Below are positions 1-8,220 of a stretch of 21,892 bases of DNA, in pieces (within the stretch, counting starts at the first letter, position 1; each line of letters begins with the position of its first letter). This DNA is from Pseudomonadota bacterium (lineage in GTDB: Bacteria; Pseudomonadota; Gammaproteobacteria; Steroidobacterales; Steroidobacteraceae). Location: positions 1 through 21,892 of the forward strand of contig JAEWLQ010000001.1 in NCBI GenBank assembly GCA_023457495.1, given 5' to 3'. Both the position numbers and the translations under genes were made by a program. Below the pieces are notes generated by a model. The model did no database searches and was not told the origin of the DNA. It was given only the letters and a program-made list of their open reading frames with translations.

Positions 1-70
1 GTTAGCGAGGTGGTGCCGCCGACGCGACGATGACGCCCGGCGCTAACTCAGCGATTTCTCACCCGGCACC
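1..70. repeat. Palindromic repeat X, copy 1 (cut by the window edge)
   Basis: The 29 bases at 42-70 are identical to 3731-3759 and are the reverse complement of 3667-3695. Bases 1-6 match the inner end of the left arm, so most of that arm lies outside the window. The loop between the arms (7-41) is 35 nt, the same length as in copy 2 but different in sequence. Long conserved arms, a fixed-length variable loop and an intergenic site suggest a REPIN/MITE-like non-autonomous element. It ends 15 nt before the stop codon (86-88) of the minus-strand gene next to it, so it could also act in 3'-end formation. Confidence 0.75.
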
Positions 71-84
71 AACCAACCAACCAA
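69..84. repeat. Short tandem repeat (CCAA)4
   Basis: Four perfect CCAA units lie between the end of repeat X copy 1 and the stop codon of the DUF4145-like gene at 86-88. In repeat X copy 2 the arm is followed by only one such unit, so the tract appears to have grown at the repeat boundary. It is non-coding and no function is evident. Confidence 0.6.
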
Positions 85-85
85 C

Positions 86-772
86 TTACCGCCGGGCGCT
101 GGCTTCCTGCACGAAGAACTTGCGGACCTTCATCGCGTGTTGCAGGCGGCCCTTGCGGACGTAGGCCTGGTAGAGGAAGTCCTTCATCACTTCGAGAAGG
201 ACCGCGGCCTGGTAGGCGTTGATCAGCGGCAGATCGATGACGGTGTCGTGCGCGCCCGCGAAGATCACGCGCATCACCACGGCGAACGTGTCCTCGTCGA
301 TCTCCGCCATCTCGCGCACATCCGACAGCGAATCGAACAGCCGCAGTTTCGTCGAGTTGCCGAGATCGGCGAACGTCGTGGCCGCGGTGCGCCGGCACAT
401 TGCGGCGAACGCCTGGAACTGGTCGTGCGAGTAGCTGGTCAGCGCCTCGCGGAAAAAAATCTCGACGTCCTCGGGCACGTAGTTGAACGCGAACTTCTCG
501 ATCGGGCGCTCGACGTCGAACGCCTGTGGCGCGAGCTCGACTCGATTGCTCGCGTACACCCGCGCCGCGAAACGCAGGAACACCGGCGCATTGCACGCGT
601 GGCAGCGCAGCACCACGCCCACCGAGCGCGGCTTCTGCAGCAGCAGCTCGTCGAAAGTTGGCAGCGCGCTCGGACTCATGCGCGAGAACGCGTTGCAGTG
701 AGGGCAGTTGCGCGCGGTCTCGCGCTCGTCGCCGAAGTACATCGCACCCGTCGAGTCGATGAACACGTTCAT
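86..772 (-). CDS. Zinc-ribbon protein, DUF4145-like
   Basis: The product is a 228-residue cytoplasmic protein of unknown function. The N-terminus holds two CxxC pairs (C23/C26 and C57/C60), which probably form a zinc ribbon. The rest is a helical region (about 80-220) that resembles the DUF4145 family in its alanine-rich helices. No signal peptide or membrane segment is visible. I chose the ATG at 772 rather than the longer in-frame start at 832, because the extra 20 residues would be encoded by the palindromic repeat at 789-897, while conserved-looking protein begins at MNVFIDS. The gene lies downstream of ettA on the same strand, with only the repeat between them, and is followed by repeat X. 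DUF4145 domains often occur in defence-related or restriction-associated proteins, but nothing nearby supports that role. The family call is from memory and moderate; that the gene is real is likely. Confidence 0.75.
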   Translation of the reverse strand: MNVFIDSTGAMYFGDERETARNCPHCNAFSRMSPSALPTFDELLLQKPRSVGVVLRCHACNAPVFLRFAARVYASNRVELAPQAFDVERPIEKFAFNYVPEDVEIFFREALTSYSHDQFQAFAAMCRRTAATTFADLGNSTKLRLFDSLSDVREMAEIDEDTFAVVMRVIFAGAHDTVIDLPLINAYQAAVLLEVMKDFLYQAYVRKGRLQHAMKVRKFFVQEASARR

Positions 773-788
773 ATTGTCCGCGCCTTTC

Positions 789-897
789 GGAAAAATGGGG
801 GCATTCCTCGTTTCCCCGCCGTAGGCGGGCAAATGGGGACGTGCCTTCTCAGGCGCGTCCCCATTTGCCAGGAAACGAGGAATGTCCCCATTTTTCC
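789..897. repeat. Nested palindromic element (REPIN/MITE-like, three-way-junction fold)
   Basis: The outer arms 789-815 and 871-897 are inverted repeats matching at 26 of 27 positions. Two hairpins lie inside: a perfect 6-bp stem 815-820/824-829 with a GTA loop, and a 17-bp stem 829-845/852-868 with one mismatch that would be a G-U pair in RNA. The 109-nt element could therefore fold into a stem with two side hairpins on either strand. It starts 1 nt after the ettA stop codon (899-901) and ends 16 nt before the ATG of the DUF4145-like gene. REP sequences mobilised by RAYT transposases resemble this, but no transposase is in the window. It may also end ettA transcription. Confidence 0.8.
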
Positions 898-898
898 C

Positions 899-2575
<1,677 letters not shown>

Positions 2576-2724
2576 GGATCCGGGTGATTTCTCGAGGCGG
2601 GAACGGCGCGGAATTCTACATCCACCGCGCGGGCCGCTGTGCTACGTTTGCCCGCAACGCTCGGAACAGGGCGCACAGGGTTCGTAGGGGAGCGCGACTT
2701 CTGGCAACGACTGGTTCTTCCGCC

Positions 2725-3678
2725 GTGGGTTCTTCCGTCGTGGTCGTTGCCGGCGAACGCCTGGCGCGTTATGGGTTCGGCGACGGACATCCTTTCGGCC
2801 CCGACCGGCACGCGGCGTTTTTCGCGGAGTTCACCGCGCGCGGGCTGGACCGGCGCGTGCGCATCCTCGAACCGCGCAGCGCCACGCGCGCGGAGCTCGA
2901 ATCCTTCCACACACCCAAGTACGTCGAATTCGTCGCGCAGAAATCGCTGACCGGCGAGGGCTTCCTCGATGCCGGTGACACGCCGGCCTGGCGGGGTGTG
3001 TTCGAAGCGGCCGCCGATGTCGTCGGGGGCACGTTGCTCGCCGTGGAAGAGATCATGGCGGGACGGGCGCGCCGCGGGTTCATCCCGATCGCCGGGCTGC
3101 ACCACGCCGCGCGCGGTGGTGCGGCGGGCTTCTGTGTGTTCAACGATTGCGGAGTCGCGGTCGAGGTGCTGCGGCGGAAGCACGGGTTGAAGCGGATCGC
3201 GTACGTCGACATCGACGCGCACCACGGCGACGGCGTGTATTACGGATTCGAGAGCGATCCGGACCTGATCTTCGCGGACATCCACGAGGACGGGCATTAC
3301 CTGTATCCCGGCACGGGTCGTTCCGACGAGACCGGCTCGGGCGCCGCGGCGGGGACGAAACTCAACATTCCCGTGCCGCCGGGCGCCGACGACAACACCT
3401 TCGACAAGGCCTGGGCCCGGGTCCTGGCCCACCTGCGCAAATATCCGCCCGAATTCATCCTGTTGCAGGCCGGCGCGGACAGCGTCGACGGGGATCCCAT
3501 CACGCACATGCGTTATTCGGCCGAAAACCACGCACGCGCGGCCCGCGACCTCGTCCGGCTGGCGGACGAGATCGGCCACGGTCGCGTCCTGGGCACCGGC
3601 GGCGGCGGCTACAACCGCATCAACCTCGCGCGCGCCTGGTCCGGCGTCGTCGAGGGCTTGCTGGTCGGTGCCGGGTGA
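2725..3678 (+). CDS. Histone deacetylase family protein (AcuC/acetylpolyamine amidohydrolase-like)
   Basis: This is a zinc hydrolase of the arginase/deacetylase fold, which removes acetyl groups from lysine side chains or polyamines; the substrate cannot be told from sequence. Numbered from the GTG at 2725 (317 residues), the general-base histidines are H126/H127. The zinc ligands are D164 and H166 in DIDAHHGDG and D252 in GADSVDGD, and the transition-state tyrosine is Y296 in GGGGY. All are present, so it should be active. The start is uncertain: the frame is open back to a GTG at 2584, but family similarity begins about residue 5 (VVVVAGERLARYGFG). No clear Shine-Dalgarno precedes 2725; GTG 2740 is an alternative, and an AGGGGAG at 2686-2692 precedes only a CTG at 2701. 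The last codons and the stop (3676-3678) lie inside the left arm of repeat X copy 2, so the repeat sets the C-terminus. Confidence 0.88.
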   Translation: MGSSVVVVAGERLARYGFGDGHPFGPDRHAAFFAEFTARGLDRRVRILEPRSATRAELESFHTPKYVEFVAQKSLTGEGFLDAGDTPAWRGVFEAAADVVGGTLLAVEEIMAGRARRGFIPIAGLHHAARGGAAGFCVFNDCGVAVEVLRRKHGLKRIAYVDIDAHHGDGVYYGFESDPDLIFADIHEDGHYLYPGTGRSDETGSGAAAGTKLNIPVPPGADDNTFDKAWARVLAHLRKYPPEFILLQAGADSVDGDPITHMRYSAENHARAARDLVRLADEIGHGRVLGTGGGGYNRINLARAWSGVVEGLLVGAG

Positions 3679-3759
3679 GAAATCGCTGAGTTAGCCGCTT
3701 CGCAGGGATTGGGTGGTCCGGCGGCGGCCCGCTAACTCAGCGATTTCTCACCCGGCACC
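3667..3759. repeat. Palindromic repeat X, copy 2 (complete)
   Basis: Perfect 29-nt inverted arms (3667-3695 and 3731-3759) enclose a 35-nt loop (3696-3730). The arms are identical in sequence to copy 1 (42-70), while the loop is unrelated. The left arm contains the stop codon of the HDAC-family gene, and the right arm ends 50 nt before the glyA start. Transcription from HDAC would meet a 29-bp hairpin here, so a terminator role is possible, although no T-tract follows. Confidence 0.85.
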
Positions 3760-3773
3760 AACGCCAGTACAAT
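3745..3773 (+). promoter_or_regulatory. Candidate glyA promoter, -35 inside repeat X
   Basis: TTCTCA (3745-3750, 4 of 6 to consensus) and TACAAT (3768-3773, 5 of 6) are separated by 17 nt. A GC-rich discriminator follows, with about 30 nt to the glyA ATG. The -35 hexamer lies in the right arm of repeat X, so the element may have supplied part of the promoter. This is an inference from hexamers only. Confidence 0.4.
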
Positions 3774-3809
3774 TCGCGGCCCCCGTGACGACCCTCCCGA
3801 GGTCCATAC

Positions 3810-5066
3810 ATGTTCAGAACCGCGATGACCATCGGTGGCTTTGACCCCGAGCTCGACCAAGCCCTCAAGAACGAACGCCAGCGCCAGGAAGATCACATCG
3901 AGTTGATCGCCTCGGAGAACTACGCGAGCCCCCGCGTGCTGGAAGCGCAGGGTTCCGTGCTCACGAACAAGTACGCTGAAGGTTATCCGGGCAAGCGTTA
4001 TTACGGTGGCTGCGAATTCGTCGACGTCGCCGAGCGGCTCGCCATCGACCGCGCCAAGCAACTCTTCGGCGCCGACTACGCCAACGTGCAGCCGCACTCG
4101 GGCTCGCAGGCGAACGCCGCGGCCTATCTCGCGCTGATCAATCCGGGCGACACGATCCTCGGCATGAGCCTCGATCACGGTGGCCACCTCACGCACGGCG
4201 CGAAGGTGAATTTCTCGGGCAAGATTTTCCGCGCGGTGCAGTACGGCATCCGTCCCGACTCGGGTGAGATCGATTACGACGCGCTGGCCGCCCAGGCGCT
4301 GGCCGAAAAGCCGAAGATGGTCGTCGCCGGCTTCTCCGCCTATTCGCGCGTGCTCGACTTCAAGCGCTTCCGCGAGATCGCCGACTCGGTCGGTGCGTAC
4401 CTCATGGTGGACATGGCGCACGTCGCCGGCCTCGTCGCCGCGGGCCAGTATCCGAACCCGGTGCCGTACGCGGACGTCGTCACCAGCACCACGCACAAGA
4501 CGCTGCGCGGACCGCGCGGCGGCCTGATCATCGCGCGCGCCAACGAGGCGATCACGAAGAAGCTCAACTCGCTGGTGTTCCCCGGCACGCAGGGCGGCCC
4601 GCTCATGCACGTCATCGCCGCGAAGGCGGTGGCCTTCCTCGAAGCGCTGCAGCCGGAGTTCAAGGACTACCAGAAGCAGGTCGTGCTCAACGCAAAGGCG
4701 ATGTGCGCGCGGCTGCAGAAGCGCAACTACAAGATCGTCTGCGGCGGCACCGACAACCATCTCTTCCTGCTCGACCTCTCCGACAAGGAGATCACCGGCA
4801 AGGAAGCGGATGCGGCGCTCGGCAAGGCGCACATCACCGTGAACAAGAACGCGGTGCCCAACGATCCGCGTCCGCCCATGGTCACCAGCGGCATCCGCAT
4901 CGGCACGCCGGCCGGCACCACGCGCGGCTTCAAGCAGGCCGAGTTCGAGCAGATCGCCGACTGGATCGCCGACGTGCTCGACGCCAACGGCAGCGAAGCC
5001 GCCATCGAGAAGACCCGCGCGGCGGTGAACGAGCTGTGCCGGCGGTATCCGGTTTACGGACCTTGA
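3810..5066 (+). CDS. glyA: Serine hydroxymethyltransferase
   Basis: GlyA is a cytoplasmic PLP enzyme that interconverts serine and glycine while charging tetrahydrofolate with a one-carbon unit, the main source of 5,10-methylene-THF for thymidylate and purines. The 418 residues match the usual length of about 417. The PLP lysine is K230 in TSTTHKTLRGPRGG. The substrate loop with YAEGYPGKRYYGG (55-67) and the cofactor-binding D201/H204 in DMAHVAG are conserved. ATG 3810 is preceded by GAGGT at 3799-3803, 6 nt upstream, which favours it over an internal ATG at 3825. It heads the run into nrdR and the riboflavin genes, with 47 nt to nrdR. That glyA-nrdR-rib order is a familiar proteobacterial arrangement. 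Confidence 0.97.
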   Translation: MFRTAMTIGGFDPELDQALKNERQRQEDHIELIASENYASPRVLEAQGSVLTNKYAEGYPGKRYYGGCEFVDVAERLAIDRAKQLFGADYANVQPHSGSQANAAAYLALINPGDTILGMSLDHGGHLTHGAKVNFSGKIFRAVQYGIRPDSGEIDYDALAAQALAEKPKMVVAGFSAYSRVLDFKRFREIADSVGAYLMVDMAHVAGLVAAGQYPNPVPYADVVTSTTHKTLRGPRGGLIIARANEAITKKLNSLVFPGTQGGPLMHVIAAKAVAFLEALQPEFKDYQKQVVLNAKAMCARLQKRNYKIVCGGTDNHLFLLDLSDKEITGKEADAALGKAHITVNKNAVPNDPRPPMVTSGIRIGTPAGTTRGFKQAEFEQIADWIADVLDANGSEAAIEKTRAAVNELCRRYPVYGP

Positions 5067-5113
5067 GCGCGTGTATGGTCCCTGAGGGTCGCGCTCACAC
5101 CTGAGGACGGGCC

Positions 5114-5641
5114 ATGCACTGTCCGTTCTGCGGGCACGAAGAGACGAAGGTGAACGATTCGCGCCTCGCCGCCGAAGGGGCGCAGATCCGGCGACGGCGC
5201 GAATGCCTGCAGTGTGGCGAACGGTTCACGACGTTCGAAACGGCCGAGCTCGTCATGCCGCTGGTCGTGAAGAGCGACCAGCGCCGCGTGCCCTTCGACG
5301 AAAGCAAGCTGCGCAGCGGTCTCGCCAAGGCGCTCGAGAAGCGGCCGGTGAGCCTCGAATCCATCGAGGAAGCGGTCGGACACATCACGCGCAAGCTGCG
5401 CGGCCTCGGGGAACGCGAAGTGACCTCGCGCCAGATCGGCGAGATCGTGATGGAAGAGCTGCACCGGCTCGATGAAGTCGCGTACGTGCGTTACGCGTCG
5501 GTCTATCGGCATTTCCAGGACGTCGAGGCATTCCGCGAAGAGATCGAGCGCATGCGCCACCGGCGTGGTCGCATCGCGAGCGAGGATCAGCTCGAGCTCA
5601 TCCCGGGCGGAGTGCCCCCGAAGAAGAAGGACCGCAAGTGA
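5114..5641 (+). CDS. nrdR: Transcriptional repressor NrdR
   Basis: NrdR is a zinc-ribbon/ATP-cone repressor of ribonucleotide reductase operons; it senses ATP and dATP and binds NrdR boxes. The zinc ribbon uses C3, C6, C31 and C34 (MHCPFCG and CLQCGERF) and is followed by the basic QIRRRREC stretch for DNA binding. The ATP-cone covers roughly residues 49-139 and includes VVKSDQRRVPFDESKL. At 175 residues it is a little longer than the usual 150-160, owing to a charged C-terminal tail ending PPKKKDRK. A GAGGACGG Shine-Dalgarno-like stretch sits just before the ATG. It overlaps ribD by 4 nt (GTGA), which implies translational coupling. No nrd gene lies in the window. Confidence 0.97.
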   Translation: MHCPFCGHEETKVNDSRLAAEGAQIRRRRECLQCGERFTTFETAELVMPLVVKSDQRRVPFDESKLRSGLAKALEKRPVSLESIEEAVGHITRKLRGLGEREVTSRQIGEIVMEELHRLDEVAYVRYASVYRHFQDVEAFREEIERMRHRRGRIASEDQLELIPGGVPPKKKDRK

Positions 5642-6735
5642 AGTTCAGCGCCTTCGACGAAGTCGCGATGCGCCGCGCGCTCGAGCTGGCGGCGCGCGGG
5701 CTGTATTCGACGGCGCCGAATCCGCGCGTCGGCGCGGTGCTGACGCGTGACGCGGAGATCATCGGCGAGGGTTGGCACGAGCGCCCGGGGCAGCCGCACG
5801 CCGAGCCGAATGCGATTCGCGAGGCGGGTGAGCGGGCGCGTGGCGCGACGGCCTACGTCACGCTCGAGCCCTGCAATCATCACGGGCGGACGCCGCCCTG
5901 CGTCGATGCGCTGCTCGCGGCGGGCGTGCGACGGGTGGTGTACGCGGTCGGGGATCCGAACCCGCGAGTGAACGGCGCGGGAGCGGCGCGATTGCGCGCG
6001 TCCGGCGTCGTCGTCGAATCCGGATTGCTGGAGCGCGAGGCGGAGGAGCTCAACGCGGGCTTCATGATGCGCATGCGCCAGGGCCGGCCTTTCGTGCGGC
6101 TGAAATCCGCGGCCAGTCTCGATGGACGCACGGCGCTCGCGAACGGCAACAGCAAGTGGATCACGAGCGAGGAATCGCGCGCCGACGTGCAGCACTGGCG
6201 GGCGCAGAGCGGCGCGATCCTCACGAGCGCCGCCACCGTGCTGGCCGACGATCCGCGACTCGACGTGCGCATCGAATCGCCGCGCCAGCCGCTGCGTGTC
6301 GTGCTCGATCGGCGGCGCCAAGTGAAGAAGAACGCACGCATTCTCGCGCCGCCAGGCGATGTGCTGCTGTTCAGGGGCACGGTCGGCAAGACCCGGGCAT
6401 CGTCCAAGGACGAGAAGTTGGGCGCGGCTCGCATCGAGCGCGTGCGTATCGTGCGCGGACATCTCGATCCGGCGCGCGTCCTCGCGCGGCTGGCGGAGCT
6501 CGAGGTCAACGACGTGCTCGTGGAGGCGGGGCCGCGTCTCTCGGGTGCCTTGCTCAGGGCCGGGCTCGTGGACGAGTGGCTGCTGTATCTCGCGCCCCTG
6601 TTGCTCGGATCGAACGCGCGGCCCCTTGCTGCGCTGCCACCGATCACGCGGATCGCGGCGGCGCGGCGATTCGAATTGTGCGAATCGAAGCAGATAGGCC
6701 CCGACATTCGCCTACGACTGCGCGTCGCGCGTTAG
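5638..6735 (+). CDS. ribD: Bifunctional riboflavin deaminase/reductase RibD
   Basis: RibD performs the second and third riboflavin steps: deamination of the diaminopyrimidine ring and NADPH-dependent reduction of the ribosyl side chain. The 365-residue protein has both domains. The N-terminal deaminase has zinc ligands H54 and the catalytic E56 in PHAEPNAI, plus C79 and C88 in EPCNHHGRTPPC. The C-terminal reductase (about 150-365) has RLKSAASLDGR and the VEAGPRLSGALL nucleotide-binding stretch. The GTG start at 5638 overlaps the nrdR stop (GTGA), the usual coupling signal. Downstream the expected next gene, ribE, is displaced by an outer-membrane protein gene and 156 nt of non-coding DNA. No FMN riboswitch is recognisable upstream of ribD or elsewhere in the operon. 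Confidence 0.96.
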   Translation: MKFSAFDEVAMRRALELAARGLYSTAPNPRVGAVLTRDAEIIGEGWHERPGQPHAEPNAIREAGERARGATAYVTLEPCNHHGRTPPCVDALLAAGVRRVVYAVGDPNPRVNGAGAARLRASGVVVESGLLEREAEELNAGFMMRMRQGRPFVRLKSAASLDGRTALANGNSKWITSEESRADVQHWRAQSGAILTSAATVLADDPRLDVRIESPRQPLRVVLDRRRQVKKNARILAPPGDVLLFRGTVGKTRASSKDEKLGAARIERVRIVRGHLDPARVLARLAELEVNDVLVEAGPRLSGALLRAGLVDEWLLYLAPLLLGSNARPLAALPPITRIAAARRFELCESKQIGPDIRLRLRVAR

Positions 6736-6891
6736 CCGTCGCGAAGGCAGCGCCATGCGCGGGGCACGACGGAATCTCCGCGCGCATCCAACCTAGGTCT
6801 CATTTGAAGCGCGCCCGGCGCAACCAAAAATCGCAGTCCAGCGGTTGTGATGGAGCAACACCGCGTCATCACGTGGGCCAAGGAGGCTTCG
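6736..6891. other. Non-coding gap between ribD and the OMP gene
   Basis: These 156 nt break an otherwise tightly packed operon. They hold a TTGAAG hexamer at 6804-6809 without a convincing -10 at normal spacing, and a strong AAGGAGG Shine-Dalgarno at 6880-6886 that fixes the OMP start. I see no FMN aptamer core, no clear terminator hairpin and no gene. A promoter for the OMP-ribE portion probably lies here, but I cannot place it. Confidence 0.5.
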
Positions 6892-7626
6892 ATGCGTATC
6901 CGTGGAAAATCGGTTCTAACTACCATCATCATGGGTGCGTTTCTCGCCGCTCCCGCGCTCGCGCAGGATCGCGATACCGGCTGGGAACTCGGCTTCGACG
7001 TCAACTACTTGCTCGGTGACGACGTCGACTTCGAAGGAGGCTCCGTCGCGGACGTCAATGACGACTGGGGCTTCGCGGTGAGCTTCGGTTACCGCTTCAA
7101 TCCCAAGCTCGAGCTGCAGACCACGATCGACTGGTCGGACGTCGACTATGACGCCAACCTCGTCAGGGCGGATCTGCCGGGCTCGCTCGGGGTATCGGGC
7201 ACGATGGAGGCCTTCACGCTGATGGCGAAAGGCGTCTACAACTTCATGGATGGCCCGGTGACGCCGTTCATCTCGGCGGGCCTCGGCTGGAGCTGGATCG
7301 ACACGAACATTCCGACCGGCTCGGTCCAGGTCGGCTGCTGGTGGGATCCGTGGTGGGGACAGATCTGCGCGCCTTATCAGAACACGAAGTCGGTCGACGG
7401 CTTCCGATACAGCGGCGGCCTCGGCCTGCGCTGGGACCTGACCTCCAGCATGTCCTTCCGCGGTTCGTGGGAAATGCACTGGCTCGACCTGTCACACGCG
7501 AACGGAACACCCTCGTTCCAGCAGATCAAGGTCGGCCTCACCCGGCACCACCGACGGGAACCTCCCTGTTGGGTATCATCTGCGCACGCCGGATTCCGGC
7601 GCGTCAGTCATCGAGGTTCCCGCATC
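6892..7626 (+). CDS. Outer-membrane beta-barrel protein lacking its stop codon; frame continues into ribE
   Basis: The predicted product is a small outer-membrane beta-barrel (OMP_b-brl/OmpW-like) with a Sec signal peptide at residues 1 to about 25, cleavage expected after PALA. Alternating aromatic strands and many Gly/Asp/Trp turns follow, with a Trp-rich loop CWWDPWWGQIC (about residues 148-158). ATG 6892 is chosen because AAGGAGG lies 5 nt upstream and the signal peptide begins there; the open frame extends back to 6847. The last strand runs PSFQQIKVGLT, but the expected terminal aromatic residue and stop are missing. The frame continues through about 25 unrelated residues straight into riboflavin synthase, so the full ORF is 6892-8220. 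Bases 7537-7550, exactly at the break, match 14 nt of the outer end of repeat X. I infer stop-codon loss by a repeat-associated deletion or an indel. The end given here is only the base before the ribE start. Confidence 0.7.
7537..7550. repeat. 14-nt partial match to repeat X at the OMP 3' end
   Basis: CTCACCCGGCACCA is identical to the outer end of the right arm of repeat X plus one base (57-71 region and 3747-3760). It lies exactly where the OMP reading frame stops resembling a beta-strand. A match of this length is suggestive in such a small window, but GC-rich chance cannot be excluded. No partner arm or loop remains. Confidence 0.35.
7574..7579 (+). promoter_or_regulatory. Possible -10 element for ribE
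   Basis: TATCAT matches 5 of 6 of the -10 consensus, is followed by a GC-rich discriminator and lies 47 nt before the ribE GTG. No good -35 is seen; the best hexamer at 17-nt spacing, CCGACG, is weak. A promoter here would let ribE be expressed independently of the broken OMP gene. A 6-bp hairpin with an ATT loop (CGCCGG/CCGGCG) follows at about 7587-7601. Confidence 0.25.
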
Positions 7627-8220
7627 GTGTTCACTGGCCTGGTCCAGGAGGTCGGCCGCATCCGTGCTGCCACCGATCAAGGCGGCGATCAGCGCTTCGA
7701 GGTCGAGTTCGGCTCGTTGCCGGTCGAGCGACTGCAGCCGGGCGCCAGCATCAGTGTCGATGGGGTGTGTCTGACCGTCGCGCGGCTCGGGGCGGATTCG
7801 TTCTTCGCCGACGTCTCCGGCGAGACGCTGCGGGTGACGACGCTGGGCGCGAAGCAGGCCGGCGCCCGGGTCAACCTGGAGCCGGCGCTGCGGGCCGGCG
7901 ATGCGCTCGGCGGCCACTGGGTGTCCGGCCATGTCGACGGGATCGCCGAAGTCACGAGCGCCGGCCGCGACGCGCGCTCGCTGCGCGTGGAGCTCACTGC
8001 GCCGCGCGAGCTGGCGCGCTTCATCGCGCGCAAGGGATCGGTGACGCTCGACGGTGTCAGCCTCACGGTGAACGACGTGAACGGCAGCAATTTCAACATC
8101 AACCTGATTCCGCACACTCTCGAAGTGACGACGCTCGGCCAGCTCGCGCCGGGCGCGAAGCTCAATCTCGAAATCGACCTGCTGGCACGCTACGCCGAAC
8201 GCCTGTCCACAGCCTCATGA
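7627..8220 (+). CDS. ribE: Riboflavin synthase, alpha chain
   Basis: This enzyme dismutates two 6,7-dimethyl-8-ribityllumazine molecules into riboflavin and the diaminopyrimidine that returns to RibH. The 197-residue protein shows the family's internal duplication of two lumazine-binding barrels (about 1-95 and 96-190), with repeated motifs SISVDGVCLTV and SVTLDGVSLTVN. GHWVSGHVDG and NLIPHTLEVTTLG are also typical. The start is set at GTG 7627 because family members begin MFTGxVQ and the sequence here reads (V)FTGLVQEVG. No strong Shine-Dalgarno precedes it. The same frame is open upstream through the whole OMP gene, so automated callers may report a single 442-residue OMP-RibE protein. The stop overlaps the ribB start (ATGA), so translation is coupled downstream. 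Confidence 0.93.
   Translation: MFTGLVQEVGRIRAATDQGGDQRFEVEFGSLPVERLQPGASISVDGVCLTVARLGADSFFADVSGETLRVTTLGAKQAGARVNLEPALRAGDALGGHWVSGHVDGIAEVTSAGRDARSLRVELTAPRELARFIARKGSVTLDGVSLTVNDVNGSNFNINLIPHTLEVTTLGQLAPGAKLNLEIDLLARYAERLSTAS

Noticed and set aside
773..832. Longer start for the DUF4145-like gene
   Set aside because: The extra 20 residues are encoded by the nested palindromic repeat, so they are unlikely to be native protein.
3732..4832. 366-codon open frame antisense to glyA, and similar long antisense frames over HDAC, folE2, ispA and the porin
   Set aside because: They mirror well-conserved genes, show no recognisable motifs, and long spurious frames are expected at this base composition.
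5067..5113. FMN riboswitch or NrdR box ahead of nrdR-ribD
   Set aside because: Only 47 nt are available, too short for the FMN aptamer, and no NrdR-box pair is visible.
7341..8216. Long N-terminal extension of ribB in the same frame
   Set aside because: It is an arginine/alanine-rich shadow of the OMP gene and ribE; family similarity starts at MKPLNSIEEI (8217), which overlaps the ribE stop in the usual way.
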